Assembly: GCA_003244105.1 (NCBI GenBank)
Contig: QHBK01000003.1
Location: 224,396-288,395 of the forward strand
Source: Candidatus Eremiobacter antarcticus
GTDB lineage: Bacteria > Vulcanimicrobiota > Vulcanimicrobiia > Eremiobacterales > Eremiobacteraceae
DNA length: 64,000 nt
Reading direction: 5' to 3'
Numbering within the stretch: position 1 is the first letter of the stretch; every line of letters begins with the position of its first letter. The translations under genes and the position numbers were made by a program. Below, in pieces: positions 38,444 through 47,241 of the stretch. The notes beneath the pieces are model-generated. The model had not been told where the DNA came from. It did no database searches and saw only the letters and a program-made list of their open reading frames with translations.

Positions 38444-41080
38444 ATGAACTCTCAAGAAATCCGGCGGTCCTTTGTCGACTTTTTCGTCGGCAAGCAGCAC
38501 CGTCACATGCCTGCCGCGAGGCTCGTGCCGGATGCGATGTCGACGACTTTGTTCACCATCGCCGGCATGGAGCAATTCGTGCCAGTGTTCTTAGGCCGCG
38601 AGCCTGCGCCGGCGCCGCGCGTCGTCACCGTGCAGCCGTGTCTGCGGGTGGCCGGCGGAAAGAACGACTTGGAGAACGTCGGCCGCAGCGGCCGTCACGG
38701 CACATTTTTGGAGATGCTCGGCAACTTCTCGTTTGGCGAGTACTATAAGCGCGAGGCCATCCTGTGGGCATGGGAGTTCTTGACGGCCATCCTGCGGCTG
38801 CCGGCTCAGCGGCTGTTCGCCACCGTCTACGTCGACGACGATGAGGCGGCGGCCATCTGGCAAACCGACGTCGGACTCGATGCCGCCAAAGTGACGCGCT
38901 TTCGGGAGGACAACTTTTGGGATATGGGCCCGACCGGGCCGTGCGGCCCATGCTCCGAGATCTTCTATGATTTGGGGCCGACGGTCGGCTGCGGACGGCC
39001 GGACTGCGGCGTAGGATGCGCCCATTGCGACCGCTACATCGAGGTCTGGAACCTCGTGTTTCAGCAGTACGACCGCGACGCGACCGGCACGCTGCATCCG
39101 CTGCCGCGCACCGGCATCGACACCGGCATGGGATTCGAGCGGCTGTGCATGGTGCTCGCGGGAAAGACGTCGATATTCGACACGGACCTTTACCAGGACA
39201 TCATCGCGTCACTGCCCGAGCCCGTGGAAGACTGCGAGCTTGAGCAGGCCGACCAAGCGGTGCATCGGCGCATCATCGCGGATCATGCGCGCGCCGCGGT
39301 GTTTCTCGCCGCTGACGGCGTTTCGCCGAGCAATACCGACCGCGGCTACGTCATGCGATTTCTCATGCGCCGGGCGCTGCGCAGCGGCCGGCGGCTGCGA
39401 TTGCCCGATGGTTTCTTCAGCGAACTGACGCGCGCCGTGACAGCGACGCTCGCCGACGGCTACCCGCGCTTGCGCGAAGCACAGGAGTGGACGCGCCGCT
39501 TGTTCACTGAAGAGGAGCGGCTGTTCGACCGCACGCTGGCGCGCGGCGAGGCCAGGCTTTCCACCCTGCTGTCGGAGCACGCCGGCCGCGCTCTCGCGGG
39601 TCGCGACATCTTCGAACTGCACGACACCTTCGGATTTCCGCCGGAGCTGACCGCGGAGATCGCGCGCGAACGCGGCGTTGAGCCTGATATGGCGGGCTAC
39701 CGTGTCTGCATGGACGAGCAACGGGAGCGCGCGCGTCGCGACGCAGCATCCAAACGTGCTGCGGTACGAGTTGAATCGGCCGAGCGTGTCGATCTCCCCG
39801 ATTCCGAATTCATCGGGTACGAGCAGCTTGAGGCGCGCGCTCGGGTGTTGGCGGTCTATGACGAAAGCGGTCGGAGCATCAGCGGGCTTTTTGCAGGTCA
39901 GCAAGGCGCCATCGTTTTGGATCAGACGCCCTTTTACGCCGAACGCGGCGGCCAAGCCGGAGACAGGGGTGTTATCGCTCGCGATGGAGCGGCGTTCGAT
40001 GTTTCCGACACTCAGTACCAGGACAAGAGCCACCGGCGCGTCTTGCACGCCGGCAGACTGAGTTCGGGCGCCCTGAGCGCCGGTGATTCCGTTGAAGCGA
40101 TCGTCGATCCCCACTGGAGGCGCGAGATCCGCAGGCATCATACGGTGACGCATCTGCTGCAGCGCGCTCTGAAAGACGTCCTCGGCGAGGGCGTGGCGCA
40201 GCGCGGGAGCGCCGTCTCTCCCGATCGCACTCGCTTTGATTTCGATGCGCCGGGCGGCGCGTTGAGAAAGGCTCATGCAGCGGCGGTGGAGACGCGCGTC
40301 AACGAACTGATCCGGTCGGATTTTCACCGCGACGTCCGCATCCAGCCGTTTGAGGCAGCCGTCGCGCAGGGCGCGATCTTCATGAAGGGCGAGCAGTACG
40401 GGCAAGAGGTCCGCGTGGTCACATTCGGTCCCAGCGTCGAGCTGTGCGGCGGCACGCACGTGCGATCAACGGGAGAGATCGGTCACTTCGTGCTCGCCTC
40501 CGAATCAGCCATCGCAGCAGGGATCAGGCGGGTGGAAGGCCTCGTTTCTGAGGCTGCGGATCGCTACGTGGCTCGCATCCGGCACGCCGCCGAGGAAGCC
40601 GGGTCGGTCCTGACCGCGACGGTCGACGGACTCCCGGAATCCGTCGCTCGCCTCGTGCACGAGCGACGGGAGTTGGAAAAACGGCTCAAGACCTCACAAG
40701 AGCAACTGGCGAGCGCTCAGGCCGAGGCCTACCTGCAGGCGGCACAGCAGGTCGGAGACGTGCCTTACTTGGCCGTGAACTCGCCGTCGCTCGAAAGCGT
40801 GAAGCCGTTGAGCGACGCTGTACGCTCGCGCTTTGCGCGAGGCGTCTTGGCGGTCGTGGGCGCCGACGGCGACAAAGTCTCGGTGTTCGTCACGGTGAGC
40901 GATGATCTCGTGCGCCGCGGGCTGTCCGCGAACAAGATCTTGCAGGCCATGATGTCGCACGTCAACGGGCGCGGGGGTGGAAATGCCGCGTCCGCCTCGG
41001 GCGGCGGCAAGCTGCCGAGCGGCGCGCCGGCGGCCCTGGCATCGGTTCCTCAGACGATCGCAAGCCTCTTGGCCGCCTGA
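38444..41080 (+). CDS. alaS: Alanyl-tRNA synthetase
   Basis: An 878-residue class II synthetase. The catalytic core has FFVGKQHRHMPAARLVP (family F-F-x-x-x-x-H) and a metal-binding insertion VGCGRPDCGVGCAHCDRYIEVWNLVF; the editing domain has HTVTH near 566-570 and ELCGGTHV near 666-673; the C-Ala domain ends in GGKLPSGAPAALASV (DHHA1 type GGG variant). The opening motif usually read as R-x-x-F-x-x-F-F is intact (RRSFVDFFVGKQH). Stop overlaps the next ATG by one base. Confidence 0.96.
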   Translation: MNSQEIRRSFVDFFVGKQHRHMPAARLVPDAMSTTLFTIAGMEQFVPVFLGREPAPAPRVVTVQPCLRVAGGKNDLENVGRSGRHGTFLEMLGNFSFGEYYKREAILWAWEFLTAILRLPAQRLFATVYVDDDEAAAIWQTDVGLDAAKVTRFREDNFWDMGPTGPCGPCSEIFYDLGPTVGCGRPDCGVGCAHCDRYIEVWNLVFQQYDRDATGTLHPLPRTGIDTGMGFERLCMVLAGKTSIFDTDLYQDIIASLPEPVEDCELEQADQAVHRRIIADHARAAVFLAADGVSPSNTDRGYVMRFLMRRALRSGRRLRLPDGFFSELTRAVTATLADGYPRLREAQEWTRRLFTEEERLFDRTLARGEARLSTLLSEHAGRALAGRDIFELHDTFGFPPELTAEIARERGVEPDMAGYRVCMDEQRERARRDAASKRAAVRVESAERVDLPDSEFIGYEQLEARARVLAVYDESGRSISGLFAGQQGAIVLDQTPFYAERGGQAGDRGVIARDGAAFDVSDTQYQDKSHRRVLHAGRLSSGALSAGDSVEAIVDPHWRREIRRHHTVTHLLQRALKDVLGEGVAQRGSAVSPDRTRFDFDAPGGALRKAHAAAVETRVNELIRSDFHRDVRIQPFEAAVAQGAIFMKGEQYGQEVRVVTFGPSVELCGGTHVRSTGEIGHFVLASESAIAAGIRRVEGLVSEAADRYVARIRHAAEEAGSVLTATVDGLPESVARLVHERRELEKRLKTSQEQLASAQAEAYLQAAQQVGDVPYLAVNSPSLESVKPLSDAVRSRFARGVLAVVGADGDKVSVFVTVSDDLVRRGLSANKILQAMMSHVNGRGGGNAASASGGGKLPSGAPAALASVPQTIASLLAA

Positions 41081-41817
41081 TGCTCAGGCCGAGCCTGGCG
41101 CTGATGGCGGCCTTGATGATCGTTGGCTCGCCGTTGCGCGCACTAGCGGCGGAGGCACCGTCGGCGGGCTTGGCCTTCGATCTCTATCACGCGGCGCTTT
41201 TGAGCGTCAGGCGGCCTTCATATGTGCAATTCGAGTACATGCAGACTCGCAGCAGCAGCAGCGGTCGCGTCAGGGTCGAGCAGCACCGCGTCTTTCGCGC
41301 AAGCGACGGCCGGGAGCGCAACGATACGATCATGGTGAACGGAACTCGGGTGGTTCCTCCGCTCTCCCGCATCATGCGGCGGCTCGTTTGGCCCTACGAC
41401 GCGGACCAATTCACCGTTTCAAACGACGACTACGGCGTTGCGCCGGCCGGCATGGCGGTGGTGGCCGGCCGCAAGACATACGGCTACACGCTCGCTCGCA
41501 AGACGCCGGCTAATTTCGCGCTCAAAGGGCTTTACGTCGATGTGAGGCGCTTTCTGCCTGTGCGCGAAGCGTTCTCCGTCACGGGCGGCGGCTGCTCGGG
41601 CGCCGGTGCGATCGACTTCGGTCCTCTCGCCGCCTATTGGCTGCCGATCTCCGTCCAAGTGAGCTGCGCCATCGCGAGCGGCCCTGGGAGCGCCGTCGCG
41701 CCCCGGGTGTTCAAAGAGTCTATCCGATTCTCGAACTACCACTTCCCGGCGTCGATACCGGCCGATGTCTTGATGGCGAAAAGCTCGACTGGCGCGACCG
41801 GCGCAGCGCAACCTTGA
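41080..41817 (+). CDS. Secreted protein of unknown function
   Basis: A 245-residue protein with a clear Sec signal (PSLALMAALMIVGSPLRALAAE). The mature part is beta-rich (VQFEYMQTRSSSSGRVRVEQH, RKTYGYTLARKTPANFALKGLYVD). The shape, a lipid- or ligand-type shell with strands of alternating hydrophobics, resembles LolA/LppX-like proteins, but no family motif is certain. The start overlaps alaS by one base and the stop overlaps the next gene (TGATG), so it is probably in one transcript with the membrane protein that follows. Confidence 0.6.
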   Translation: MLRPSLALMAALMIVGSPLRALAAEAPSAGLAFDLYHAALLSVRRPSYVQFEYMQTRSSSSGRVRVEQHRVFRASDGRERNDTIMVNGTRVVPPLSRIMRRLVWPYDADQFTVSNDDYGVAPAGMAVVAGRKTYGYTLARKTPANFALKGLYVDVRRFLPVREAFSVTGGGCSGAGAIDFGPLAAYWLPISVQVSCAIASGPGSAVAPRVFKESIRFSNYHFPASIPADVLMAKSSTGATGAAQP

Positions 41818-43004
41818 TGGAACGGCCAGACCCGGCACCGGCGGGGGAGGTTCCGGCCCGGCGGTTGCTGCTGTTCGCCGGCATGTTCTCCGCCTATCTG
41901 CTTTCTTCCGGATTCAAGAACACAGAGTACAACAATTACGTGCTGCTTGCAGACGCGTGGCTGCACGGTCATATCTGGCTTGCGTCTCAGATACCGGGTA
42001 TCGACACGCTCTTCTATCATGGTCATTGGTACGTCATCGAAGCGCCGTTGCCGGCCGTTTTGGTGCTACCCCTGGTCGTCGTCTTCGGCCTGCAAGCGAA
42101 TCAGGTGCTCGTGGGAGCCGTCTGCGCGGCGGTCGCCGTATGCGCCGCGGACGCGCTGTTCGAGCGCATGGGCCTCGACTCGCGCACACAGCGGTGGATG
42201 CTCGCTTTCTTCGCGTTCGGCACGGTGCTCTGGTGGTGCACCGCATTTGGGGCGGTGTGGATGTTCGCCCACGTCGCAGGCGCGATGTTCGCACTGCTGA
42301 TGCTCGCGGAGTGTTACGGCCGAGGGCGCCCCTGGCTGATCGGCCTGCTGCTCGCGTGCGCTGCGCTGTGCCGTTTCCCGATCGGCTTCGCGTTGTTCCC
42401 GGTTCTGTATTGGTTCTACACAAGCCGGCGGCTGACGTGGAGGGCGCTTTGGTCTTTCTGTGTAGCGGCGTTGCCCCTGTTAGTAGCGTACGCGGCGTAC
42501 AACTACGCACGCTGGCACACATTCGCCGACATCGGCTACACCCTGTGGTACCACCAAGACGAAGTGGGGATGCCCACAGGCAGCCCCTTCCGGTTGCAGT
42601 ACCTGCCCTTTGATCTCTACAGCATGTTCATGCTTCCGCCGCAATACGTGAACCATTTCCCCTGGCTGCACCCCACGTCGTTTGGCGTGGCGCTGACGTT
42701 CACGAGCCCCGCTTTGGCCTTGGCGTTGGCGACGCCCCTGCGCGAGCGCGAGGGGTTCACGTGGTGGACTGCCGCAGCGTTGACTGCGTTGCCCTCCCTG
42801 TTCTATTACGTCAATGGCTTCGAGCAGTTCGGCATGCGTCACAGCTTGGACTTCACCCCCTTTTTGCTGCCGTTGGTCGCGCGCGGCTTCGCGCGCTTCC
42901 CGGGCGGCGTCGCCCGCTGCTTGATCGTCCTATCGGTGTGCGCCAATGCATATGGCCTGTGGTACTCATGGCAGTATCACGCTTTCACGGTCGTGCCGCG
43001 CTGA
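41817..43004 (+). CDS. Polytopic membrane protein, possible GT-C glycosyltransferase
   Basis: A 395-residue protein with about nine or ten transmembrane helices. An early loop between helices 1 and 2 contains NTEYNNYVLLADAWLHGHIWL, where GT-C (PMT/ArnT-like) enzymes carry acidic catalytic residues, and the later loop LYSMFMLPPQYVNHFPW is aromatic-rich. This layout suggests transfer of a sugar from a polyprenyl carrier in the periplasm, but no diagnostic motif is certain. ATG 41817 is chosen because of the one-base overlap with the upstream stop. Confidence 0.55.
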   Translation: MERPDPAPAGEVPARRLLLFAGMFSAYLLSSGFKNTEYNNYVLLADAWLHGHIWLASQIPGIDTLFYHGHWYVIEAPLPAVLVLPLVVVFGLQANQVLVGAVCAAVAVCAADALFERMGLDSRTQRWMLAFFAFGTVLWWCTAFGAVWMFAHVAGAMFALLMLAECYGRGRPWLIGLLLACAALCRFPIGFALFPVLYWFYTSRRLTWRALWSFCVAALPLLVAYAAYNYARWHTFADIGYTLWYHQDEVGMPTGSPFRLQYLPFDLYSMFMLPPQYVNHFPWLHPTSFGVALTFTSPALALALATPLREREGFTWWTAAALTALPSLFYYVNGFEQFGMRHSLDFTPFLLPLVARGFARFPGGVARCLIVLSVCANAYGLWYSWQYHAFTVVPR

Positions 43005-43094
43005 GGCGCCGCACGCAACCGGGCGGTCCTCATGCGCCAGCAGTGGCCGTGCGCACAGGGGGAAGCCGGAAGCCGCGCCAAAGACGGACATCCG

Positions 43095-43805
43095 ATGTCA
43101 GACACGCTCCTCAAGCGCGCGCGCGGCCCAAAGATCCTCGTCGTGGACGATGAAGCCGCCATTCTCCAAACGCTTCGCTATAATCTCGAGCGCAACGGCT
43201 ACGACGTCTGCACGGCGGGCGACGGGCGTCAAGCGTTGAGCGTGGCGGAAAGCGAGAAGCCGGATCTTATCGTCTTGGACGTCATGCTTCCGCAGCTCGA
43301 CGGCATCGCCGTCTGCCGCGAGATACGTCGCAGCTCCAGCGTGCCGATCCTCATGTTGACGGCCAAGGACCAGGAGATCGACAAAGTTCTAGGCCTGGAG
43401 ATCGGCGCGGATGATTACATCACCAAACCGTTTTCTATCTACGAACTGCTTGCCCGCGTCAAAGCTCATCTGCGCCGCTTGACACCGCAGGCTCACCCGG
43501 CCAACAAGATCTTGCAAGCGGGCGCCATCGAGCTGGATTTAGACCGCCAGCGGGTCACCAAAGCAGGCGCTGTCGTCGAGCTTGCGCCCAAGGAGTTCGG
43601 TGTGCTGCAGACGCTCTTGGAGAACAAGGGCCGCGTGGTCAGCCGGCAGACGTTGCTCGACAAGGTGTGGGGGTTCGACTTCTACGGCGATCAGCAAACG
43701 GTCAACGTCCATGTCCGCTGGCTGCGCGAAAAAATCGAGGACAGGCCGAACGAACCGGAGCACATCATCACGGTCCGCAGCCGCGGATACTTGTTCCGCG
43801 AGTAA
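43095..43805 (+). CDS. phoB: Response regulator of the OmpR/PhoB family
   Basis: A 236-residue two-domain regulator. Receiver: acidic pair DDE at 18-20, phosphoacceptor D62 (IVLDVMLPQLDG), K111 (YITKPF). The winged-helix domain (about 140-236) has LAPKEFGVLQTLLENKGRVVSRQTLLDKVWG and the TVNVHVRWLREKIE recognition helix. The position before phoR, phoU and pst identifies it as PhoB/PhoP; it is the expected binder of the three Pho boxes downstream. ATG 43095 is preferred to 43032, since the receiver starts at residue 12 and upstream residues are not conserved. Confidence 0.9.
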   Translation: MSDTLLKRARGPKILVVDDEAAILQTLRYNLERNGYDVCTAGDGRQALSVAESEKPDLIVLDVMLPQLDGIAVCREIRRSSSVPILMLTAKDQEIDKVLGLEIGADDYITKPFSIYELLARVKAHLRRLTPQAHPANKILQAGAIELDLDRQRVTKAGAVVELAPKEFGVLQTLLENKGRVVSRQTLLDKVWGFDFYGDQQTVNVHVRWLREKIEDRPNEPEHIITVRSRGYLFRE

Positions 43806-43822
43806 CTCGACCGCCTCGTTCC

Positions 43823-45082
43823 ATGCGTAGTCTTCTCCTGACCGGTGCGATGGTGGGCATCGCGGCGTGCGCATATAGTCTCGCCCGCTTCGGCCAACCT
43901 TGGGAAGTGCTGGTGCTCGCCGCGGCGGTTGGCCTGGCCGTGGCAACCGCGTTTGCTTTGGCGCGCCAGCGACCGGGCCCATCCGACGCGCCGGATTCCC
44001 CCCGACCTTATCGTGAAACGCGCGACGGTACACTCGAGCAGGTGTTGACGGCGCTGCCCGTCGGCATTGTGATCGTCGGCCACGATGGGCGGATCACGTC
44101 CTTCAATGATGCTGCCGGTCAAATCTTCGGCGTCTCCCCGCAGCGCGCCAAGGGCCGTACGCTCATCGAGAGCGTGCGGAGCATGGAGATGGACCGCCGA
44201 TTGAGCGCGACGCTGCGCAGCGCAGTGGGGGAGACGATCGAGTTCTCGTACGCCGGCGCGGCGCGGCGACGGTTGCGCCTCACGACCCAGGCGCTAGCTG
44301 ACGATGGCGGCGGGCGTCAGGCGCTGGCGATCATCGCCGATCTCACATCGATTCGCGAGCTCGAATCGCTGCGACGGGACTTCGTGTCCAACGTCTCGCA
44401 CGAGCTGCGCACGCCGCTGACGTCCATCAAGCTCATGGTGGAGACGCTGGCCGCAGGAGTCGAGCCGCCGGCGCGAGACGAGTTTTTGCAGAGCATAGGA
44501 CGCGAGACGGATCGCATGATCGCGCTCGTGCGGGATCTCTTGGATCTGGCGCGCCTCGAAAGCGGGAAGGCGGTCTTGCAGAAGAGCGCGGTCGATATCG
44601 GGGAGCTGTGCCGCGAAGCCGCGGCGACGTCGCGGAATCGCGCGCAAGCCATGTCGATCGACCTCGAATGCTCGACGCCCGAAACGCGGCTTGTGATCCC
44701 AGCTGACCAAGAAAAGCTGCGCCAAGTCATCGTCAATCTTTTGGACAACGCGTTGCGTCACACGCCTGCTGGTGGTCGCGTGCGGCTAGACGCGCACGCG
44801 ACCAGTGCCGTTGTTGAGATCAGCGTGCAAGACACCGGTACAGGAATTCCATCGACGGCGTTGCCCCATATCTTCGAGCGCTTTTACGTGGTGGATCCGG
44901 CTCGTGCCCGAAGCGGCTCGGGGACGGGCCTGGGGCTCGCCATCGTGAAACACATCGTTGAAGCCCACGGCGGAAGCATTCGAGTGCACAGCGAGCTGGG
45001 AGCGGGCACGACGTTCGTCTGCACGCTCCCGCGTGAAGGCGGCGGTGACATCGCAAGCGACGCGACCGCGCACGCACGTTAA
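43823..45082 (+). CDS. phoR: Phosphate-regulon sensor histidine kinase
   Basis: A 419-residue membrane kinase: two N-terminal helices with almost no periplasmic loop (RSLLLTGAMVGIAACAYSL; VLVLAAAVGLAVATAFALA), a PAS domain (about 68-175), DHp with H193 (NVSHELRTPLT), and the HATPase with N box IVNLLDNALRHTP, G1 VQDTGTGIP and G2 SGTGLGLAIVKH. The minimal periplasmic part matches PhoR, which senses phosphate through the Pst-PhoU complex and not by direct binding. It begins 17 bases after phoB. Confidence 0.9.
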   Translation: MRSLLLTGAMVGIAACAYSLARFGQPWEVLVLAAAVGLAVATAFALARQRPGPSDAPDSPRPYRETRDGTLEQVLTALPVGIVIVGHDGRITSFNDAAGQIFGVSPQRAKGRTLIESVRSMEMDRRLSATLRSAVGETIEFSYAGAARRRLRLTTQALADDGGGRQALAIIADLTSIRELESLRRDFVSNVSHELRTPLTSIKLMVETLAAGVEPPARDEFLQSIGRETDRMIALVRDLLDLARLESGKAVLQKSAVDIGELCREAAATSRNRAQAMSIDLECSTPETRLVIPADQEKLRQVIVNLLDNALRHTPAGGRVRLDAHATSAVVEISVQDTGTGIPSTALPHIFERFYVVDPARARSGSGTGLGLAIVKHIVEAHGGSIRVHSELGAGTTFVCTLPREGGGDIASDATAHAR

Positions 45083-45113
45083 GGATTTGCGCGATCCCTT
45101 AATGGGCGTACGG

Positions 45114-45142
45114 TTTACAAAAGAGCCGCTGCGGCCTATAAT
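45114..45142 (+). promoter_or_regulatory. Consensus-like sigma-70 promoter of phoU
   Basis: TTTACA (45114-45119), a 17-base spacer, and a perfect TATAAT (45137-45142). The predicted start is near 45149, leaving an approximately 27-base leader before the TTG start. It would give phoU expression independent of the Pho boxes. Confidence 0.75.
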
Positions 45143-45175
45143 AATGCAACAACGTCAGTTCGGAGGTTGGGCCTT

Positions 45176-45922
45176 TTGGGTCGTGAGAATTTTCACCGCA
45201 TATTAGACGACACGCAGCAGAACGTTTTGAGGATGGGCAGCCTGGTGGAAGAGGCGATCACGCGCGCCGTGGATGCGCTCTCCCAGTCGGACGTCGCCGC
45301 CGCCGATGATATTTTGCGCGGTGACGATTATATCGACGACCTCAACGTCCTGATCGAGACCAATTGCCTGAACTTGCTGGCGCTCCAGCAGCCCATGGCT
45401 TCAGACCTGCGGACCATCGCCGCCATGCTCGATATCATCATCGATCTCGAGCGCATCGGCGATCACGCCTGCGACATCGCACAGATCACGAAGAATTTGG
45501 CGAACGAGCCGCCGCTCAAGCCGCTCATCGACATCCCGCTGATGGCCAAAAAAGCGCGGGAGATGCTGCGCGAATCGCTGGACGCGTTTTCGCATCACGA
45601 CGCCAGCATCGCGCATCTGGTGCCGCAAAAAGACGACGAAGTCGATAACCTGTACCGGTCGGTCTTCGCCGAACTGATCCAATTCATGGCCCACGACGCC
45701 AAAGCCATCGGTCGCGCCAGCAATCTCATCTTGGTCGCTTTGTATCTGGAGCGGATCGCCGATCACGCCACGAATATCTGCGAGCGGGTCGTCTACATGG
45801 TCGAAGGCGTTCCCAGGAAGCTGAAACGCTCAGTCATCGAATTCAACGAAGTGCTCGCCCGCAGCGATCAAATACTCCAATCCTCCGCGGGACTGCCCGA
45901 TCCGGCCACGTCCGGCCACTAA
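45176..45922 (+). CDS. phoU: Phosphate signalling protein PhoU
   Basis: A 248-residue all-helical protein made of two similar three-helix bundles. Each has the metal-binding E/DxxxD pattern: IIDLERIGDHACDIAQITKN and LYLERIADHATNICERVVYM. PhoU transmits phosphate status from the Pst transporter to PhoR, silencing it under plenty. TTG 45176 is chosen because CGGAGG (45161-45166) sits nine bases upstream; another in-frame TTG (45167) would touch that site with no spacing. No ATG exists near the start of conservation. Confidence 0.94.
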   Translation: MGRENFHRILDDTQQNVLRMGSLVEEAITRAVDALSQSDVAAADDILRGDDYIDDLNVLIETNCLNLLALQQPMASDLRTIAAMLDIIIDLERIGDHACDIAQITKNLANEPPLKPLIDIPLMAKKAREMLRESLDAFSHHDASIAHLVPQKDDEVDNLYRSVFAELIQFMAHDAKAIGRASNLILVALYLERIADHATNICERVVYMVEGVPRKLKRSVIEFNEVLARSDQILQSSAGLPDPATSGH

Positions 45923-45928
45923 AGCTGC

Positions 45929-45954
45929 TGCGCCGGAGGCCGGTGCGTCTTTTT
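45929..45954 (+). terminator. Intrinsic terminator after phoU
   Basis: Stem TGCGCCGG (45929-45936) with CCGGTGCG (45940-45947) including two G-T pairs, a 3-base loop, then TCTTTTT. It separates phoU from the Pho-controlled pstS1 unit. Confidence 0.75.
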
Positions 45955-45973
45955 CAGCCGGCCGGCCCGATTC

Positions 45974-46027
45974 GTTAACCTTCCTTAATAGGACGTTAAT
46001 GGCCGCTTGAAGCCCGGGCGCTATGTT
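45974..46027 (+). promoter_or_regulatory. Pho box and promoter of pstS1
   Basis: Four direct repeats with 10-11 bp period: GTTAAC (45974), CTTAAT (45984), GTTAAT (45995) and a weaker CTTGAA (46006-46011). Exactly 10 bases follow before the -10 hexamer TATGTT (46022-46027). There is no -35 hexamer at the normal distance; the repeats occupy its place, as in PhoB-activated promoters. The predicted start of transcription is near 46034. Confidence 0.75.
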
Positions 46028-46093
46028 GGTCGTGGGGCAGCACAGACTTCGCAGCGTTCATGCTGCAGTCATCCGTCAAGGCAGGAGCAAGCA

Positions 46094-47134
46094 GTGCACC
46101 GTTCTCGCATGCTACTCATCTCGGCCGCTTTCGTAGCGTTGGCGTTCGCGCAACCGCAGGCGTCGCGGGCCGATACCCAGATCACGGGCGCGGGATCGTC
46201 CTTCGACTTCCCATTTTTCTCCCGAGCCTTTTACGAGTATCGCCGCAATCACGGCGGCATCCAGATCAACTATCAGAGCATCGGTTCGGGCGGCGGCATA
46301 CAGCAGTTCACCGCAAAAACGGTCGACTTCGGCGCGTCGGATGTGCCCTTGAACGCTGCAGAGACCAAAGCCGCCCAAGCAGCCAACGGTCCCGTCCTGC
46401 AAGTCCCCGTAGCGCTCGGCGCCGAGGTGATCGCCTATAACCTTCCGGACGTCAGCGGCCACGTGCGCCTGAGCGCAGGCGTGCTCGCTGACATCTTCTT
46501 AGGCAAGCTGACCACCTGGGATGACGCCCGGATCGCCGGGCTGAATCAGGGCGTCCATCTGCCGCACCTACCCATCCTCGTCGTGCACCGGGCGGACTCC
46601 AGCGGCACCACCTACATATTCACGGATTACCTGAGCAAAGTGAGCAGCGAATGGAAACAAAAGGTCGGCACCGCGAAGAGCGTCAGCTGGCCCGCAGCTT
46701 CTTCGATCGGCGCCAAGGGCAATGAGGGCGTCGCCGGCCAGGTGCGAAACATGCCGGGCGCCATCGGATATGTCGAGCTTGCGTACGCGTTGGAGAACAA
46801 TATCTCGTACGCGGCCCTCCAGAACCGCAACGGCGACTTCGTCTTGGCATCCGTCGACACTGTGCGCAGAGCCGCAGCGCAAAGACCTGACGTGAGTCCC
46901 TCGAACTTCTCCATCGTCGACATGGCCGGTCGCGACAGCTATCCGATCTGCGGTTACTCGTGGGCGATGCTGTGGCAGAACCAAGCCGATAAGTCGAAGA
47001 GCAAACAACTCATGGACCTGTTCCGCTGGCTTGTGACGGCTGGTCAGTCCTACGCCGACCAAGTGCACTATGTCGCGTTGCCTGCAAACGTGCAGGCGGT
47101 AGCGGAAAAGGCGCTGGCGGGCATCCGATCTTAG
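46094..47134 (+). CDS. pstS: Phosphate ABC transporter substrate-binding protein PstS (first copy)
   Basis: A 346-residue periplasmic phosphate receptor with a cleavable signal peptide (LLISAAFVALAFA, cleavage near ASRA-DT) and no lipobox. Phosphate-loop motifs: GAGSSFDFPFFSRAF, IGSGGGIQQF, VDFGASDVPL, VVHRADSSGTTYIF and GAKGNEGVAGQVR. GTG 46094 is chosen because AGGAG lies six bases upstream and it falls after the predicted transcription start, which rules out the longer ORF from 46007. A hairpin follows the gene. Confidence 0.93.
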   Translation: MHRSRMLLISAAFVALAFAQPQASRADTQITGAGSSFDFPFFSRAFYEYRRNHGGIQINYQSIGSGGGIQQFTAKTVDFGASDVPLNAAETKAAQAANGPVLQVPVALGAEVIAYNLPDVSGHVRLSAGVLADIFLGKLTTWDDARIAGLNQGVHLPHLPILVVHRADSSGTTYIFTDYLSKVSSEWKQKVGTAKSVSWPAASSIGAKGNEGVAGQVRNMPGAIGYVELAYALENNISYAALQNRNGDFVLASVDTVRRAAAQRPDVSPSNFSIVDMAGRDSYPICGYSWAMLWQNQADKSKSKQLMDLFRWLVTAGQSYADQVHYVALPANVQAVAEKALAGIRS

Positions 47135-47169
47135 ACGCCTGACCGGCTCCATCTCGTCTCGTCTCGGGA

Positions 47170-47212
47170 GGCGGTGCGCCCACAGGTAACAAACCTGCGC
47201 ATCGCCTTCTTT
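47170..47212 (+). terminator. Hairpin terminator/attenuator between pstS1 and pstC1
   Basis: Outer stem GGCGGTGCG (47170-47178) pairs with CGCATCGCC (47198-47206) with one G-T pair; inner stem CAGGT (47183-47187) pairs with ACCTG (47193-47197); then TTCTTT. It lies within the pst operon, so partial read-through would give more PstS than membrane components. Confidence 0.7.
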
Positions 47213-47241
47213 GTAAAAGAAGAAAGCAGCCAAGCAATTCG

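Noticed and set aside
45078-45103. GTTAAG and CTTAAT before phoU as a fourth Pho box
   Set aside because: They are 20 bp apart with no middle repeat, form an imperfect inverted repeat instead, and do not stand 10 bp from a -10. The phoU promoter has its own near-consensus -35 and -10.
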